A stretch of DNA of 64,000 nucleotides from Psettodes erumei (GCA_016785225.1 JAFBJZ010000438.1:1684001-1748000); one strand, 5' to 3'. Positions 1 to 11,814 are shown, counted from the stretch's first letter. Numbers and translations: made by a program. Notes: generated by a model from the letters alone, not told the origin.

Positions 1-1489
1 CCAATGCCATGTCTTTGAAAGATAGATTGCATTTAATTGGGAGTCATTTGCCTGGGGTTGGTTGGGGAAATCTACAAAAAAAAGCAAATGAGCAAATGAC
101 AGGACAATCACACTTGCAAGGTCACTAATTGTTCATCCTCATTGATGGGCCATAAATGTCTAAGTGAAAGTCCATCGAATGCAGTCTTGCTCTGAAAACA
201 AATACAGGTTACAATATATCATGAGTGTCCCCAGCTAACCTTTTGCCTTTGCCTTCATGACCAACTTAATTTCTGCTGCCCTCTTGAAATTTGTAGCAAT
301 TTTGGTTATATAGGGTCATTGACTCATGACTCTGGCAGATTTTATCAGCTGAAGGTAGCTGACTAAATTAAATTCATTGTGTGAGTAAAAAGTGAGAAAT
401 TAAAACATAATGGCATAACAGTGGTAAAAAAAAACCCCAAACAAACCAGCAATTCTTTCCAGTTTTACCCCAAAATGATTCTGATTAAGCTGTTTTTTTC
501 TAACATAGCCCCAGCAACCTGTAATGGTAAGATTTACTCAGTATTTCCAAATATCATTTTTCACTTTAAGAAGAATCATGAGCTACCAAAAATCTTGAAT
601 AAGCCTTCCAAAGCCAATACAGTTTAGAAGAAAGAAGAACCCATGAAATTTATTCTTCCTTTTGATAGTAAACTAGTTAGCCTGGTAAGTCAACATTAGT
701 ATATTGCTTAGAGCAGCACTTTTTCTTTTGTATTTTTTTGCCTTTGAGTCGAGTTACCAAGCTATGCTTAGTCCACTGCTCTTCAGGTAAGCGATTTAGT
801 GTAGTCACCTAAGGCCATGAAATTTTCTCTTATTGCTCCAGTTCATTTTGTGGATGTTTGTATGGTCACCGTCCCTACCTCTTTCTAACTCTGCTTGTGC
901 AGCTGAATTCACCGTTGAGGCAGAACCCACTCAAGATTCATTTAGCATGCATGGTTTCCTGACACCACAAAAAATGATTGTGATAAAGTACTTGAAACTT
1001 TCAGCACAACAGTTTAAATGTGTGCAGCGGGTTCTTGGTATATAAATTTTATAAGAAGAATGAGTTCTTCTATCTTTAGCTATCTTCACTACAAAACACA
1101 TGTACAGTATATACATGCCCAGATATGTTTATGCAGCGACATCATTTGTGTGCATGTTGTTTTTATGTGAAGAATGCTGAAAACATATTATGTGCTGGCA
1201 GAAAGCCAACTTATTGTTACTGCATTGTATATCCTCTTAAATACTTGAAACCGTACATCAAAGATGGTCAACAATTTTAGAAAACCTTTCAGGGTGATAT
1301 ACGATTTGAATGGTTCACAGTTGTATTAATGGTGTTTAGAGGCATGATGATTAGTGTGGAAGAACTCTGGCTGGCATAAAGATCCACTACTCATCAGGGA
1401 CCTTGGAAGCATCAGTTTGCCACCATTATTGAAAGCTATTGCTTGCCTATTCATCCATTTCCCATGTACGATCCAAATAAACATGGCAG
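1..1489. other. Gene-free AT-rich DNA
   Basis: No exon, RNA gene or repeat family is recognised. Open frames are 61-94 codons long, overlap on both strands and match no family known to me. Base composition is ordinary vertebrate noncoding DNA. Confidence 0.6.
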
Positions 1490-1870
1490 TGCTCGGTCTG
1501 CCAGGTGGATCTGGGGCTCGCCACCTTCTCTCCTCTGTTCCTTTTTCCCGTATTAATAGCTCCTCAGGAGAACCAGAGAGGTCTGTATGTCAGGTTTTAT
1601 CTCCAGAGAAGAACAGGGGAAAACTAAATGAAGCCTGAACTTGAGAACAGCCTCATCTAAACTTCTCGAGGGGATGCTCGGAGCACATTAAGGGAAACAT
1701 CAGTAATGTGCAAAACAAATGGAGGGATGTGAAAACCCCCAAAGACTTTCCCCCACCAGCTATGTTGAGCTGCTGCCATAAATCTCAGGACCCCTGTGCA
1801 CACTGTTGTATCCAGACTGGGGGAGAGAAATGGGGACCAAGCAGAGCCAGGTTTCTTCCGCATGGAAACA
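1490..1870. other. Repeat-free, GC-richer block; weak candidate conserved noncoding element
   Basis: This stretch is less AT-rich than its flanks, contains no recognised transposon or simple repeat, and is open for 60-94 codons in several frames on both strands without a recognisable protein. That pattern can mark a constrained noncoding element, but nothing in the single sequence proves it. The call is inference only. Confidence 0.2.
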
Positions 1871-2629
1871 GTGTAACTGTCAGAAAAAGGCTTTTCTTTT
1901 CAGCACTTAGCTTCAAATGTGGGCTGCTTGTTGTATCTATGCCAAAGGCTTTTCAGACTTGATGCACTAAACAGTTAGTCGAAAAGTTAAAGCAATTATC
2001 CATTCTTTCTGTCTAGAGAGTATTTCTCATGCCTTCAATGACAGTCTGTTTGTAACTACATGATTTGGATAAAGACTAATTGAGTGTGAGTAAAGCATGG
2101 GAGCAACGGGATTATACTAATAAAGATGTATTATGGCTGAGAACAAAAGGCCTTGGCAAGGTATCCGACCACTGGGGCTTGGGGGTTGCTTGTGGATTGG
2201 GAAGGTGGGCGGTACACACTGAGCTGTACATTTTCCCTGATGAAATGTAGGCCTGCTTTGCTGCGATACTGCAGATTACATTCTGAACGCACTTAGTGAT
2301 GGAAAAATAACCACGATGAAGTTTTTAAGGTGAGATCCTCCGGTTTTCTCAAATCAACAGTGATGTTTTTAGTCATGACAGGGGTGTGGATGTCAATATT
2401 GTGCTAAATTTGGTCCACCACTTTGGTAGAATATTTCAAAATTTATAAAATGGATTTACATTAAATTTTATACAGACAGTCGTCCCAAGAGGATGACTTG
2501 TGTTGATTGTGATTATTTTTAGTGATTAATTTAGTGAATTTATTAGTGAAATGTCACAGTAAGTATTGGATTCCTGTGTTCCCACAGGATAAACCCTGAT
2601 GGCTCTGGAGATCTGCTTGCTTTTTTATC
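1871..2629. other. Gene-free AT-rich DNA
   Basis: Nothing beyond ordinary AT-rich noncoding sequence was seen. The right end may hold diverged flank of the repeat that starts near 2630. Confidence 0.5.
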
Positions 2630-2832
2630 TAGTGCCATAGCTAACTTGAAAGTTTGCTTTATGACTATATGTTCTTGCAAAACTAATGACATTCCCATCA
2701 ACCTCAGTTACTTTATGTTTAGTGCTTTCATACATATAGCATACTATCCTTCATCAGCATGTAAGCAATGTCATTGTGAGCATGTTGGCATGCTGACATT
2801 AGAATTTAGCTTTTGGATTTAATCAAACAAGT
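2630..2832 (-). repeat. Percomorph interspersed repeat, family A (reverse copy)
   Basis: The run from the 'cctgcaaaact'-like stretch near 2675 through 'gacattcccatcaacctcag' and on to the 'gagcatgttggcatgctgac' stretch near 2778 is a degraded copy of a repeat I recognise from many spiny-rayed fish genomes. It is rich in 'gctaacatg/catgttagc' units. The same family lies in the opposite orientation at 19415-19985. The reverse complement of about 2775-2830 aligns with about 19465-19505 by eye, which is internal support independent of memory. The copy is clearly old, and its class (DNA or non-LTR derived) is not decided here. Confidence 0.6.
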
Positions 2833-3599
2833 CCTTTTCAGTGATGCTAACCCTTCGGTGAACTGGAGCATTTCAGACCAATTTCACTATAATCCACAGT
2901 ATTTAACAAACAAACAGGCAAACAGACCACAATAAAAGAGGCCATTTCTGATCATTCCTGCTAGGAAGCAATAAAAAAAATTTAAATCTCAATTAAATAC
3001 CTTTGAATATCCAAATCAGCAGCAATTTAAATGCCAAATGCCATTTATCAACCCAGTAGAGGAAGCAGAGCAGTTTGCAGATTGGGAATGAATTACCATT
3101 CTCCTCCTTCCCCTCTAGCTCATGCCGAATGGTCAGAGTGGCTTGCCTGGCCTCATTTGCTGGTTAATTGCATTTTATAGTTGAGCTAAAGACCTGTCAT
3201 CTGTTTCTGTGGTTTCATTTATCTTACAAATAACCTACAGAGGGTGGGTTAAAGTACCTGTGCAGGCCAAATAAGCACTTTTGCTAAATTTCTCAGCTTT
3301 CATTGCAGATATCACTTTTTCACACCCTATTTCATGCCCATGATAAGACAGAATTTAATTTTGGGAATTAATGCTGCTGAACATATTAGGAAAAATAAAA
3401 TATGAACAAAGGTATCTTCAGGTTTGTGAATCCCAGCTGTCAATTAAACATTACTTGAACAAAAATTCTCACAGTGGACGTAAGTGAATTCTGTCCCAGT
3501 TTTTAAGCTGTAAATTCATGAATAATCAACACACCTAAAAAAACCAAACAATATCAAGATATCTCCGTGGTTACAGTTCACAACATCTTCTTTCCCCTT
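2833..3599. other. Gene-free unique DNA with TAAT-rich stretches
   Basis: No gene or repeat is recognised. Around 2980-3215 there are several AATTAA/TTAATTG-type homeodomain core motifs in otherwise non-repetitive sequence. This is a weak hint of regulatory DNA and nothing more. Confidence 0.35.
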
Positions 3600-3800
3600 C
3601 AAGGTAGTGTGTATTCCCACTGTGAATGGTGTCCCCATTCCTTGTAATTATGCAAATGACACATTAATGAGGTGTAATTGTAAATTCATAAAACAGCAGG
3701 GATAAACTGTGTAAAGATGCCATGTCTTAATAGGGGGAGTGGGAAGCTTCATCATTGAGGGGCTCAATACGCTAATTGTTTACCCACCACTGCTACTTTA
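3600..3800. promoter_or_regulatory. Candidate enhancer-like block (homeodomain and octamer motifs)
   Basis: A TAATTA site (3645-3650) runs directly into an exact octamer ATGCAAAT (3650-3657). Further ATTAAT and TAATTG cores follow within 30 bp. The block has no transposon or simple-repeat character and no believable open frame. Clustered octamer and homeodomain cores are typical of developmental enhancers, but they also occur by chance in AT-rich DNA. The function is inferred, and conservation with other fish was not tested. Confidence 0.28.
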
Positions 3801-5204
3801 AGTAGCACATATTCATTTTAGGGGCATGAAGTCTAGTTGTGAGTGTTTATACTCCTTAATGAATGGTGTTTATCATGGCAAGGGACATTTACTACGCAAA
3901 CTATATATTTTAAAAGACAAAGCCACTGTGAAACAGCTGGGAGCAAAGGTTCAATTATTTAGCCTTATTTTCTTTTTTTTCCCTGTACTGCATGTAAGAT
4001 AATTAGTGCATTGCATTACTGCTTATTGTCTTATGTGGCAATTGACAGTTGAAATCATTCAGCAGTTTCACAAGCAGCTCTATATTTAAATGTATTTGTG
4101 ATAATGCTTCATAATTAGGGTACAAATCACATACTTAAGTAATGCTTAACAAATGCATTACTTGGAAAGATTTAATGCAAGATGTATCTTGAATTTCTGT
4201 TGCTCACCATTAGCTAAAGTCACTGTGACTTTATGTCATACTTCTCATTTAACTGATCATCACTTCAGGTATGTTACATGCCACCAAATTAGGTGCAGTC
4301 CACAAATATATTCAACAAAAGCATTACTTGTTTTCTCTTTTCACTTAATTACACTGTAAACTGCTGACATATGTCCTTCAGTAAACATTCCAATGGATCA
4401 TGGTCATGCTGCCTACTTCCTAGCTAATGTGTCCATTCAATTAAAGCCAAGTGATCTTTCAAAAGAAACTCTTTTCCTCTCAGTTGCCATATTTGATTTT
4501 TGTATATCCCCATAGCCCTCTCAGTGTTCTGTGTATGTCCTCCCGTGTTAGGATCAGTAAAGTGTCTCCTTTGGTTTGTAGTGAAATAGGTTTTCCCGGC
4601 AAACGCACCCATCTATGCATGCCACTGGTCACTTATAATTGCAGACCCCAGACTAACTCATCCTCTGATGCCTGGGAGCAGATGGCGGCGATAGCGTTTC
4701 TTCAAGAGTCTGAAAACTGGCTGTCTTCTTTCGGCTTTGATGCCTACTTTTCCAAAAGCCCACTTTCATCTTCTCCGTGTCTTGCCAGACCGCCCTCAAC
4801 CCTACTGTTAAAACATAATTTGCAAACATCAGAACATGGCACAATCAAAACTGGGCACAAACACATATTCACCACAGATACCATTCCCTTACTGCTTATA
4901 AATGGATTTTGCTTCTAGTTCTTGGCATTTGCATGGCATTATCATGAAAGTGTATTATTTCAAACTTAAAACTTCCACACACCAAACTTCCAAAGTCTTA
5001 CGGATATAAAAGTAGTAGTAGTAGTAAATCATACTTTTTTTAAGAGAACAAAGACCTTCCATTTGTGGCAGATGCTGCTTTCATCAACTAAAAGTCACAC
5101 ATGCAAACAAACTCACCCATTGAAGCAGCGGTAGATGCAACTCTGGTGTTCTTTGAAAGAAAATTAATGTGGCCTCCACTGGTGTGTGTGTGTTATAGCA
5201 TGAC
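3801..5204. other. Gene-free DNA, including an unrecognised 155-codon open frame
   Basis: The plus-strand frame 4451-4918 (155 codons) has no recognisable domain, no signal peptide pattern and no codon-like structure, so it is treated as chance. An exact octamer in reverse (ATTTGCAT) lies at 4927-4934. A short (AGT)5 run lies at 5011-5026. Nothing else was seen. Confidence 0.5.
5011..5026. repeat. (AGT)5 microsatellite
   Basis: Five uninterrupted AGT units, seen directly. Confidence 0.85.
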
Positions 5205-5345
5205 TTTCAGTGGTGGAGAAGTTTTCAGATCCTATGTTGAAGTAAAAGTACCAATTGGGCCAAAAAAAACTCCACTACAAGTCTCAAGTAGCAGTTCAAC
5301 AAAAGAACTTAAGCTAATGCCATTGCCTCCACTCTGTCTGAAGTA
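5205..5345 (+). repeat. Percomorph interspersed repeat, family C fragment
   Basis: The phrase 'gtggtggagaagttttcag', followed by an 'aagtaaaagtaccaat' stretch and 'actccactacaagt', matches the well-known fish repeat whose consensus reads roughly 'agtggtggaagaagtattc' then 'cttaagtaaaagtaccaat' and 'actccattacaagtaaaag'. The copy is short and diverged. The class of the parent element is not assigned. Confidence 0.5.
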
Positions 5346-8300
5346 GTTCAGTCTGCTCTTGAAACAGAAGCAATGATTTTTTTCAAGCCTAACTTAAGAT
5401 GTCATGTAATGGTTGTATGAATGAACAAAATGTGTTTTACTATTTAACAAAAGGTATATCTCTGTGAGGTTCCTTTCCATAATGTTGGACACAATAACAA
5501 TTTTAGCCTGGCAGTGACAACAATAAGCAACTTCAGTAACCTACTTTCATGTGGACCAATGCCCAGTTGAATTACATTGCAGGCATTTTGTTTTTGCCAG
5601 TTGTAGTGTCCTTGCTTAATAATGAACCAATTCCAAACATTTTGTCCCTATTAATCCTTTGTATCCAAAAAGATAGGAAAGTATGGCCCAGGTTGAAAAA
5701 AAATGGAAGTAACCTCTTTCACAAGTGGTTTTGTGATATAGGCCTCTAGGGAAAATGTAGGTTTATATAATTTTCCGAGGGCAAAAGTATATATGCTTAG
5801 CAACTATTCCATTACTTCCGTTCACCACACAAACTTACTTGCACTGATGTGAGCGGAGAGGCCCTGCTGGACCTGTGTTTATGCTGATGAGGCATTACAG
5901 TGCAATTTCAATGCTTATTTTGGCATGAAATTGTGTTTACATTAAAAGCTGGTCAGACCACCTGTTATCGCAAAAGTAGAGCATAATTTTTGTAACATTA
6001 ACTGGCAGATGCACATGGACACAGACCTGTCCAAAAGAAATGATACATCATTTCATGTACAGGCTGTGTGCAGTTTAAGGCATGGATGGCACAGTAGAGA
6101 CATTTCATTAACTGAATCTTTGGATGTCCCGTTTACAAACCTGCACCCATGCCAGTCCAGCAAAGCTCAACATGAATTCCTGAAATTATCTTTAACTCAA
6201 TCCCAGATCTGTTTTGACCTGTTGATGTATGACCTAACCTGGCCCATAATTAAATATAGGCTCAGGGTTACTGTCAAAGCAAAAGCTACGATGAATGCAT
6301 GGGATACCGTTGGTGTGCACACTGGGTAATAAATGAGAAAAACTATTTAAAATACACTGATGGCCCTTGCGGAGGCAGAAACACCTTATATTCATTTCTT
6401 TTTTCCTTCTACTCAAAACCAGCTTGCGTGCTTTACACACTGCTGGCACAGCATGGATACCTTCATTAATTATTTAAACCGCAATGCAGGGTTCCTTCAG
6501 TTTGTCCATTTCCAGGCTTCTCCATACATTTTTCAGACTGTATTTGACATCTAAATACAAATAACTATGTGATTATTATGTAAATAACCAGTTTTAAAAT
6601 AACCCTGTCAGATAATTGCCAGGAGATTGTTATAAGTACTGTAGCACTAAAACCCAAACACATCATTTTATTCAAGCCACAATGCTAAAACAGTGTGATA
6701 TATTCAGTTTGTGTTATGTAAATTTAAAACTATATTTTAAACCTTCAATCCCTACACTAACAGAAGGGTTGTTCATGTACAATTCACCAGCTAAGGAGAA
6801 AAGAAAAAAGAAGGAAGAAAAATAACAAAAAATTATGTAAAATAATAATTGTTTAAGATCATGTATTTTAGGACCTTAACAACAAAAGAACAAAATCCAA
6901 AACCAACATTCACAAAACGTTTAAGAACACTCCAAGCCCACTTGCTCTCTAAAAACACAAAGTGCTGTGTGAACCACTCAGTTTGAAGAGGAACACACAC
7001 ACACAGCTTTGACCTGTACTGCCACGATGGTAGATAAATTTTCTTCATTTGGCAAATTTTTTTTCCAGTGTCTTTGTCATATTTCATTAGTGCTTGATCT
7101 TTTTCGCAGTTTCATTTGATTCAGGAAGCAAGTTCTCTGTCAGTATTTCTGTCTTGTAGTAGCTACCCCACCCACATGGTCCAGGTGGTCTGCTGTTACC
7201 TGCTCGGCAATCAAGGTGATGTGACAGTGATGTTCTTATTAAAAAAGAACTCTCTTTCACAAAAGCGTGGCCCAGGACAACAGCAGAACCCTTCGGATGG
7301 TTTCCCATAGATATTTCAATGGATGCTCTTTGACCCGCTGTGCATAAAAGAAGGTGTCCAGTCTGGAGTGGGCACCAGCAGTCATCCAACAAAGCTTCTC
7401 ATTCAGAGAACTTGCTCCGCACTCTCAAGTCTTCTGAGAAGAATTTTACTGTGCCGTGGCCCTTTATGAAAAATCTCTGCAGAAGACACTGTGATAAAAA
7501 GATTTATTGCCAGGAAAGGTAGCATGTGCTTAACAGTTAGATACTTAGAAAAAGCTGGCTCTCTTGAGAGTGTTCTCAGTGTCTCAGTTGTTGCCATTTG
7601 TAAATGCACTGTTCATTATATGTAGTCAACAACTCCTTATGTTGAGGAGTTGGGAGACAGTCTCCTCTTTCAAGGCCCTGAACAGTGTCAGACAGCTTCA
7701 AGTTTGCATTCTGTCCATCCATTCATAGCCATAGTATTAATTTGAGGTGGTGATTTAAACCCCAGTGATGGAAGCCGGAGCAATGCAGATTGCAAATGTA
7801 CATAGCAGCGAGTCCCTATCAAGGGACTGTCTTGCCATCTGCAACACATGCTGAGCCATATGAGTGTCTGAATTCAATTAAAAAATACAAAGTACAGTGT
7901 GACCAAGACATTGCACAAACTCTGGTGAATAATTGAATCACACTCAGAATAGATTCTTGGGGAGGTGAGCTGCCTACCTCTCATTAGAGGGTGTTTTCTT
8001 GATATAAATTTTATGACATAAAAGGCCAGAACAGCAGACTCAATATCAGCATTGGCCTGGAAAAGTTCAGGATTATTTAAAATAGTAGATGTTTTGATGT
8101 GTTTTCAACTCATGAAATGCTGATTTTTAGGGGGGGATTTGGGCAAGTGTTGTAAAAGTATTACAGACTGTTACAGACAACACAGGGCCCAGGTGTTACC
8201 AGTTGCCGTCCCTGCCCCACCCACCAAGCTTCTGAAATGCAGGCAAACAAAAACAGGTTGGGCAGGAAAGGGCTGAGGTTGTCACCTTGCGTATGCCCCC

Positions 8301-8489
8301 TGTTTCAAGAAGATATAGCCCATAAGCACTCAATGCAAACTAGACAAGACATGGATACATTTTGATGGAAGGACAGTATAAATGTATTCCTTACTGTCCA
8401 TGAAATTTAACATTTATCAGAAAGCAATACTTTTATACAGCTTCTGCAACATTAAAGCCCCTGCAAACCTGAAATCACCACTCAAAAAA
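5346..8489. other. Gene-free unique DNA
   Basis: No exon or RNA gene and no repeat family is recognised. A short CA run lies near 6993-7005, and an imperfect hairpin with 8-bp perfect arms (caactcct/aggagttg) lies at 7630-7652. Overlapping open frames at 7087-7609 on both strands have no recognisable content. Confidence 0.5.
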
Positions 8490-8527
8490 CTTTTTTTTTT
8501 CTTTTTCTTTTTTTCTTTTTTTTTCTT
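8490..8527 (+). repeat. Polypyrimidine (T/C) tract
   Basis: About 38 bases of nearly pure T interrupted by single C residues. It could be a decayed reverse poly(A) tail or slippage product. No retroposon body is recognised next to it. Confidence 0.8.
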
Positions 8528-9910
8528 CATTTGGCTATTTGAGCCGAATAATATTCGGCTGTTTTCTATGAAAAATACTCTGTCTATGAGCAGTCAGGCG
8601 ACCACAGACTCCCAGGTTCACCAGAGTTGCTTGGAAGAAGTAACAGTGCTGACTGTTAAAAACAGTGTGAAGAATCATCACCGTATACAGGCCGACATCC
8701 CTGCTGAACTTTGACCATCCTAGTTTTTTGTGCACTCAGTTTTTTTGTGAAATCAGTGATTGGTAGCAATATTATTGATGCACTTAGCTTTCAGTTTTAC
8801 TCGCAAAGAAGTGGTAGCTAATCTGACAAAACTCTCAACTGTATCATTGCCTGATTATTTGTGTTTCTTGCCCTGTTGTCCCATTTCTTTGGGATGTTGC
8901 TTCGCCCCAGGAAAGCAATTACTTTGGCCAGTCCAGTGTGATCATATCTGAGGGGCTATGAAAATAAAACCTTCGTTGTAATAAACCATAGGTTTTCTTC
9001 AGGTGTCAACACAAGGGAAAGAAAACTTTTAGAAATCCTTGTTAGTATTCAACATGGTCCAAAGGTAGCAATGAATCTGCTGAAAAACACCAAGCATGTC
9101 GCTTCTTTCGGGCATTAGTGGAACAAGGTGCTCTGCGGGTGTCAGTTGCAGTGAGTTAGAGAGTAGCAGAGAGGGCATTGCTTTTGTATTCGTGACACAT
9201 ACAGATGTCTGGAATCAACTGCACATGTCAGGGCTTTAATTAGTTTCAACACTAAATCAATGGTGGCTGATTAATAAGACAGGGGCCGGTGCAAAGGTTG
9301 AGGCAGGTTACTGAAACAAGAGAGCTTGCTTAAGGAGAAAAACTAATTGTATGAATTATTGAGCAAGCTGTCCATTCTGAGCAATGATGCAATTGCTTTT
9401 TTTTTGCAAGAAAAATAAATAATGAAATGAAGCGTACCCACCGGACTTAAAATTTTAACTTGATTTACATTATGTGAGCTGTTGGGGCTGAAAGACTCCT
9501 TGTTTTTGACTGACTGAGAGGCCATGGAAGTGTTGATCTTACATGCATCACTCGACGAAATTATCATGGTGATTTTTTTTTTAGGGGTGTCTTCAATGTA
9601 ATCCATAACTGCAGTCCTAGTTTAGTCCAATTTTGGGGAGTAACTACCATCAAGTTTCTCAGCTCATTATATTCGTCCACCCATAATCATAATTCAGCTT
9701 TTCGTTAAATTAGTTTTTGAAAAACCTGTTTGACAAAGACATTGGAGGGAAAAGGCTGCAATATACGTACATAATAAACACATGAACTTGATGTTTGTGT
9801 TGATACAGGAGCCTAGTCATCGGGACAGAGAAAGGAAAAAGAACTGTAAATTCTGGTTGATGCTCTTGCTGTTTAATATAGATTATTTGTCATATCTTTA
9901 CTGGTGGTTT
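8528..9910. other. Gene-free DNA with a short perfect inverted repeat
   Basis: A 9-bp perfect inverted repeat, agccgaata/tattcggct with a one-base centre, lies at 8542-8560. It resembles the 'cgaatattcgg' motifs common at the ends of some fish hAT-like elements, but no second end was found. The rest shows no gene or repeat. Confidence 0.4.
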
Positions 9911-9938
9911 CAAGATTCAAGATTCAAGATTCAAGATG
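9911..9938 (-). repeat. Tandem 7-bp LINE 3' tail (CAAGATT)4
   Basis: Four successive 7-bp units, the last with one change. They sit exactly at the 3' end of the minus-strand LINE. Short tandem 3' ends in place of poly(A) are known for CR1/L2/Rex-type LINEs, and this supports the orientation. Confidence 0.9.
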
Positions 9939-10200
9939 TTCATTGTCACATGCAACAAAAAAGCAAGTTTCTGTGCAATGAAATTCTTTCTTTGCTGTCC
10001 ACCCAGGTGCTGACGTATATAAGTGTAAAAAACAGAGAAATGCAATAAGTAAAAAAACCCCACAATAGTACAGTTCAGTAGATAATGCAATGGCAAAAAC
10101 TATCTGGTGTTCATAAAGTGCAACACAGTTGTTCAAGAGCGCAATTGTAAACAGAAGTACAAGTGCAGAGTGACGACGTGGTGCATAGTTGTGACTCCTG

Positions 10201-10589
10201 TCAACTGTTCAGGAGTCTGATGGCAGAGGGGAAGAAAGAGTTTTTGAATCTTGTTGTTCTGCATTTCATACTTCTGTACCTCCTGCCTGACAGTAGATGT
10301 GTGAACAGTCCGTGTTGTGGAAGGGTCTTTGAGCAGGGCGGCAGCTCTCCTGTGGATTCTGCAGTAGTAGATGCTCTGCAGAGAGGGCAATGGTGTCCTG
10401 GTGATCCTCTCGGCAGTCTTAACCACTCTCTGCAGGCAACTGTGGTCCGCATCAGTAGTGTTGCTGTACCATGCTGTGATGCAGCTGGTTATGGTGCTGT
10501 ATAAGTAGCTGAGGATATCGGGCGACATGCCAAACTTCCTCAGCTTCCTCAGGAAATACAGCCGTTGTTGAGCCTTCTGAGGGCCTGTG
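10201..10589 (-). pseudogene. LINE ORF2 relic: C-terminal region of reverse transcriptase
   Basis: The frame reads 'QKAQQRLYFLRKLRKFGMS', 'ILSYLYSTITSCITAWYSN', 'DHSCLQRVVKTAERITRTP' and 'LPSLQSIY', the standard C-terminal signature of fish LINEs of this type. It shifts frame near 10320 and resumes with 'LLSGRRYRSMKCRTTRFKN' and 'FFPSAIRLLNS' before a stop. The catalytic palm motif with paired aspartates is missing because of the internal deletion just upstream. The second copy of this C-terminus in the window is at 41440-41765. Confidence 0.85.
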
Positions 10590-11341
10590 CCGGGATGTTG
10601 TCCGGTCCTCTTGCCTTTCGGGGGTTAATATTCCTCAGTGCTCTCTGTACCCGGCCTGTTGAAACTGTTGGGGGAGGGAGGGGAGGGGTGTTGAGTGGGC
10701 TGAGAAGTCTGGGTGTGTGCAGGCATCCTCTCTGTGCTGTTGCTGGAGATCTCAAACCGGGTGTAAAGGTGTATAGGTGTTGAGATCATCTGGCAGGCTG
10801 TCTGTGGAGTTGATAGTGCTGGTGGTGGTCCTGTGGTCAGTGATGTGCTGCAGGCCTTGCTACATCTGCCCTGGGTCAGCAGTAGTGTAGAAGCTGTCCA
10901 GCTTTTCTCTATACTGCCTCTTGGTGCCTGTGATGGCTTTCCTCAGTCCGTACCTTGCAGCTTTGTACTCCACCTCATTTCCTGATTTGAAAGCAAGGGA
11001 GCAAGTACACAGCATGTGTTGTACCTGACTGTTGATCCAGGGCTTCTGGTTGGGGAACTCCCTAACTTGTGTGGTGGGCACAATATTATCAACACAAATG
11101 CTAATATACCCAGTCACATATTCAGCATAGTCTTGTATGCTGACCGAGGAGTCCTCCAGAGTGGCTGCAGCTTTAAACACATCCCAGTCTGTCTGAGCAA
11201 AACAGTCCTGCAGGATGCTATCAGACTCTGGGGTCCAGAGTTTGACCTGTTTGGTAACAGGGTTTATTTGTTTTAGTCTCTGTCTGTAAGATGGGTACAT
11301 GAAGAGAGATATGTGGTCTGAGTGGATGAAGTGGGGGCGGT
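10590..11341 (-). pseudogene. LINE ORF2 relic: endonuclease C-terminus, linker and start of RT
   Basis: The open part 10860-11300 encodes the linker between the apurinic-like endonuclease and RT. Just upstream, the frame holds the SDH catalytic motif of the endonuclease. A TGG to TAG change (stop at 10860-10862) interrupts the usual 'MWQGLQHITD' stretch. A frameshift follows near 10760, before 'YTRFEIS'. The RT start 'INPRKARGPDNIP' is intact, but the palm domain that should follow is absent. In a live element this protein nicks the target and copies the RNA. This copy cannot do either. Confidence 0.85.
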
Positions 11342-11814
11342 TTTACATTTATAATCAAGAATACATTCAATTATGGCTGATTACTCATTGAAAATTTAGC
11401 AAAATCAATTTTTCATTCATGACAGATGATTATAAGTTGACAGAAATCAGCTAAGGAGAAAAGATAAAGAAGGAAACAGGTTGATGAATGAGGTATCATT
11501 ACATTTTTTTCATTTTAAATCTAGTGTGTCTCATATTTACTGTGGTGGCTGACTGTGAAAACCAATCCCAGCATGTCAGTAATGTGCCACTACTGTTATT
11601 CAGATGAAAACCTCAGCATGCAAGTTGCAGCTCTCTTTGAAAAAAAACTTTTGAAAAAAACTTTGAAAAGAGCAGTTGTAAGAAAGGGCCACAGGGTCAC
11701 AGAGACAATTTGCTCTTCCTCCGCTAACGTACAGGTAGTTAACTGCAGTAACACCTGCTTGAAATGCTCACTTGACATCTGCAATACGTAATTATACAGC
11801 ATAGCTTTGTTGTG
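11342..11814. other. Gene-free AT-rich DNA
   Basis: Nothing recognised. A 29-base purine-rich stretch at 11447-11475 is nearly identical to one at 6788-6816. Confidence 0.5.

Larger units (their letters stand above)
9911..11341 (-). mobile_element. 5'-truncated, internally deleted non-LTR retrotransposon (Rex1/L2-like LINE)
   Basis: Read on the minus strand, the element begins inside the endonuclease C-terminus, where the frame gives 'FIHSDHISLF' with the conserved SDH motif near 11310-11325. It continues through the endonuclease-RT linker ('TPESDSILQDCF', 'TDWDVFKAA', 'NQKPWINSQV', 'YKAARYGLRKAI'). It then reaches the start of the RT domain ('INPRKARGPDNIPAQAL'). There it jumps to the RT C-terminal region ('QKAQQRLYFLRKLRKFG', 'ITSCITAWYSN', 'LQRVVKTAERI'). 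The C-terminal 'LLSGRRYRSMKCRTTRF' and 'SAIRLLNS' follow, then a 3' UTR and a tandem 7-bp tail at 9911-9938. Stops and frameshifts make it dead. The clade is judged from these motifs; Rex1/Babar and L2 are both possible. The 5' breakpoint near 11341 is approximate. Confidence 0.9.

Noticed and set aside
4451..4918. 155-codon open frame, plus strand
   Set aside because: No recognisable domain. The other strand is also open over parts of it, and no splice or promoter context is visible.
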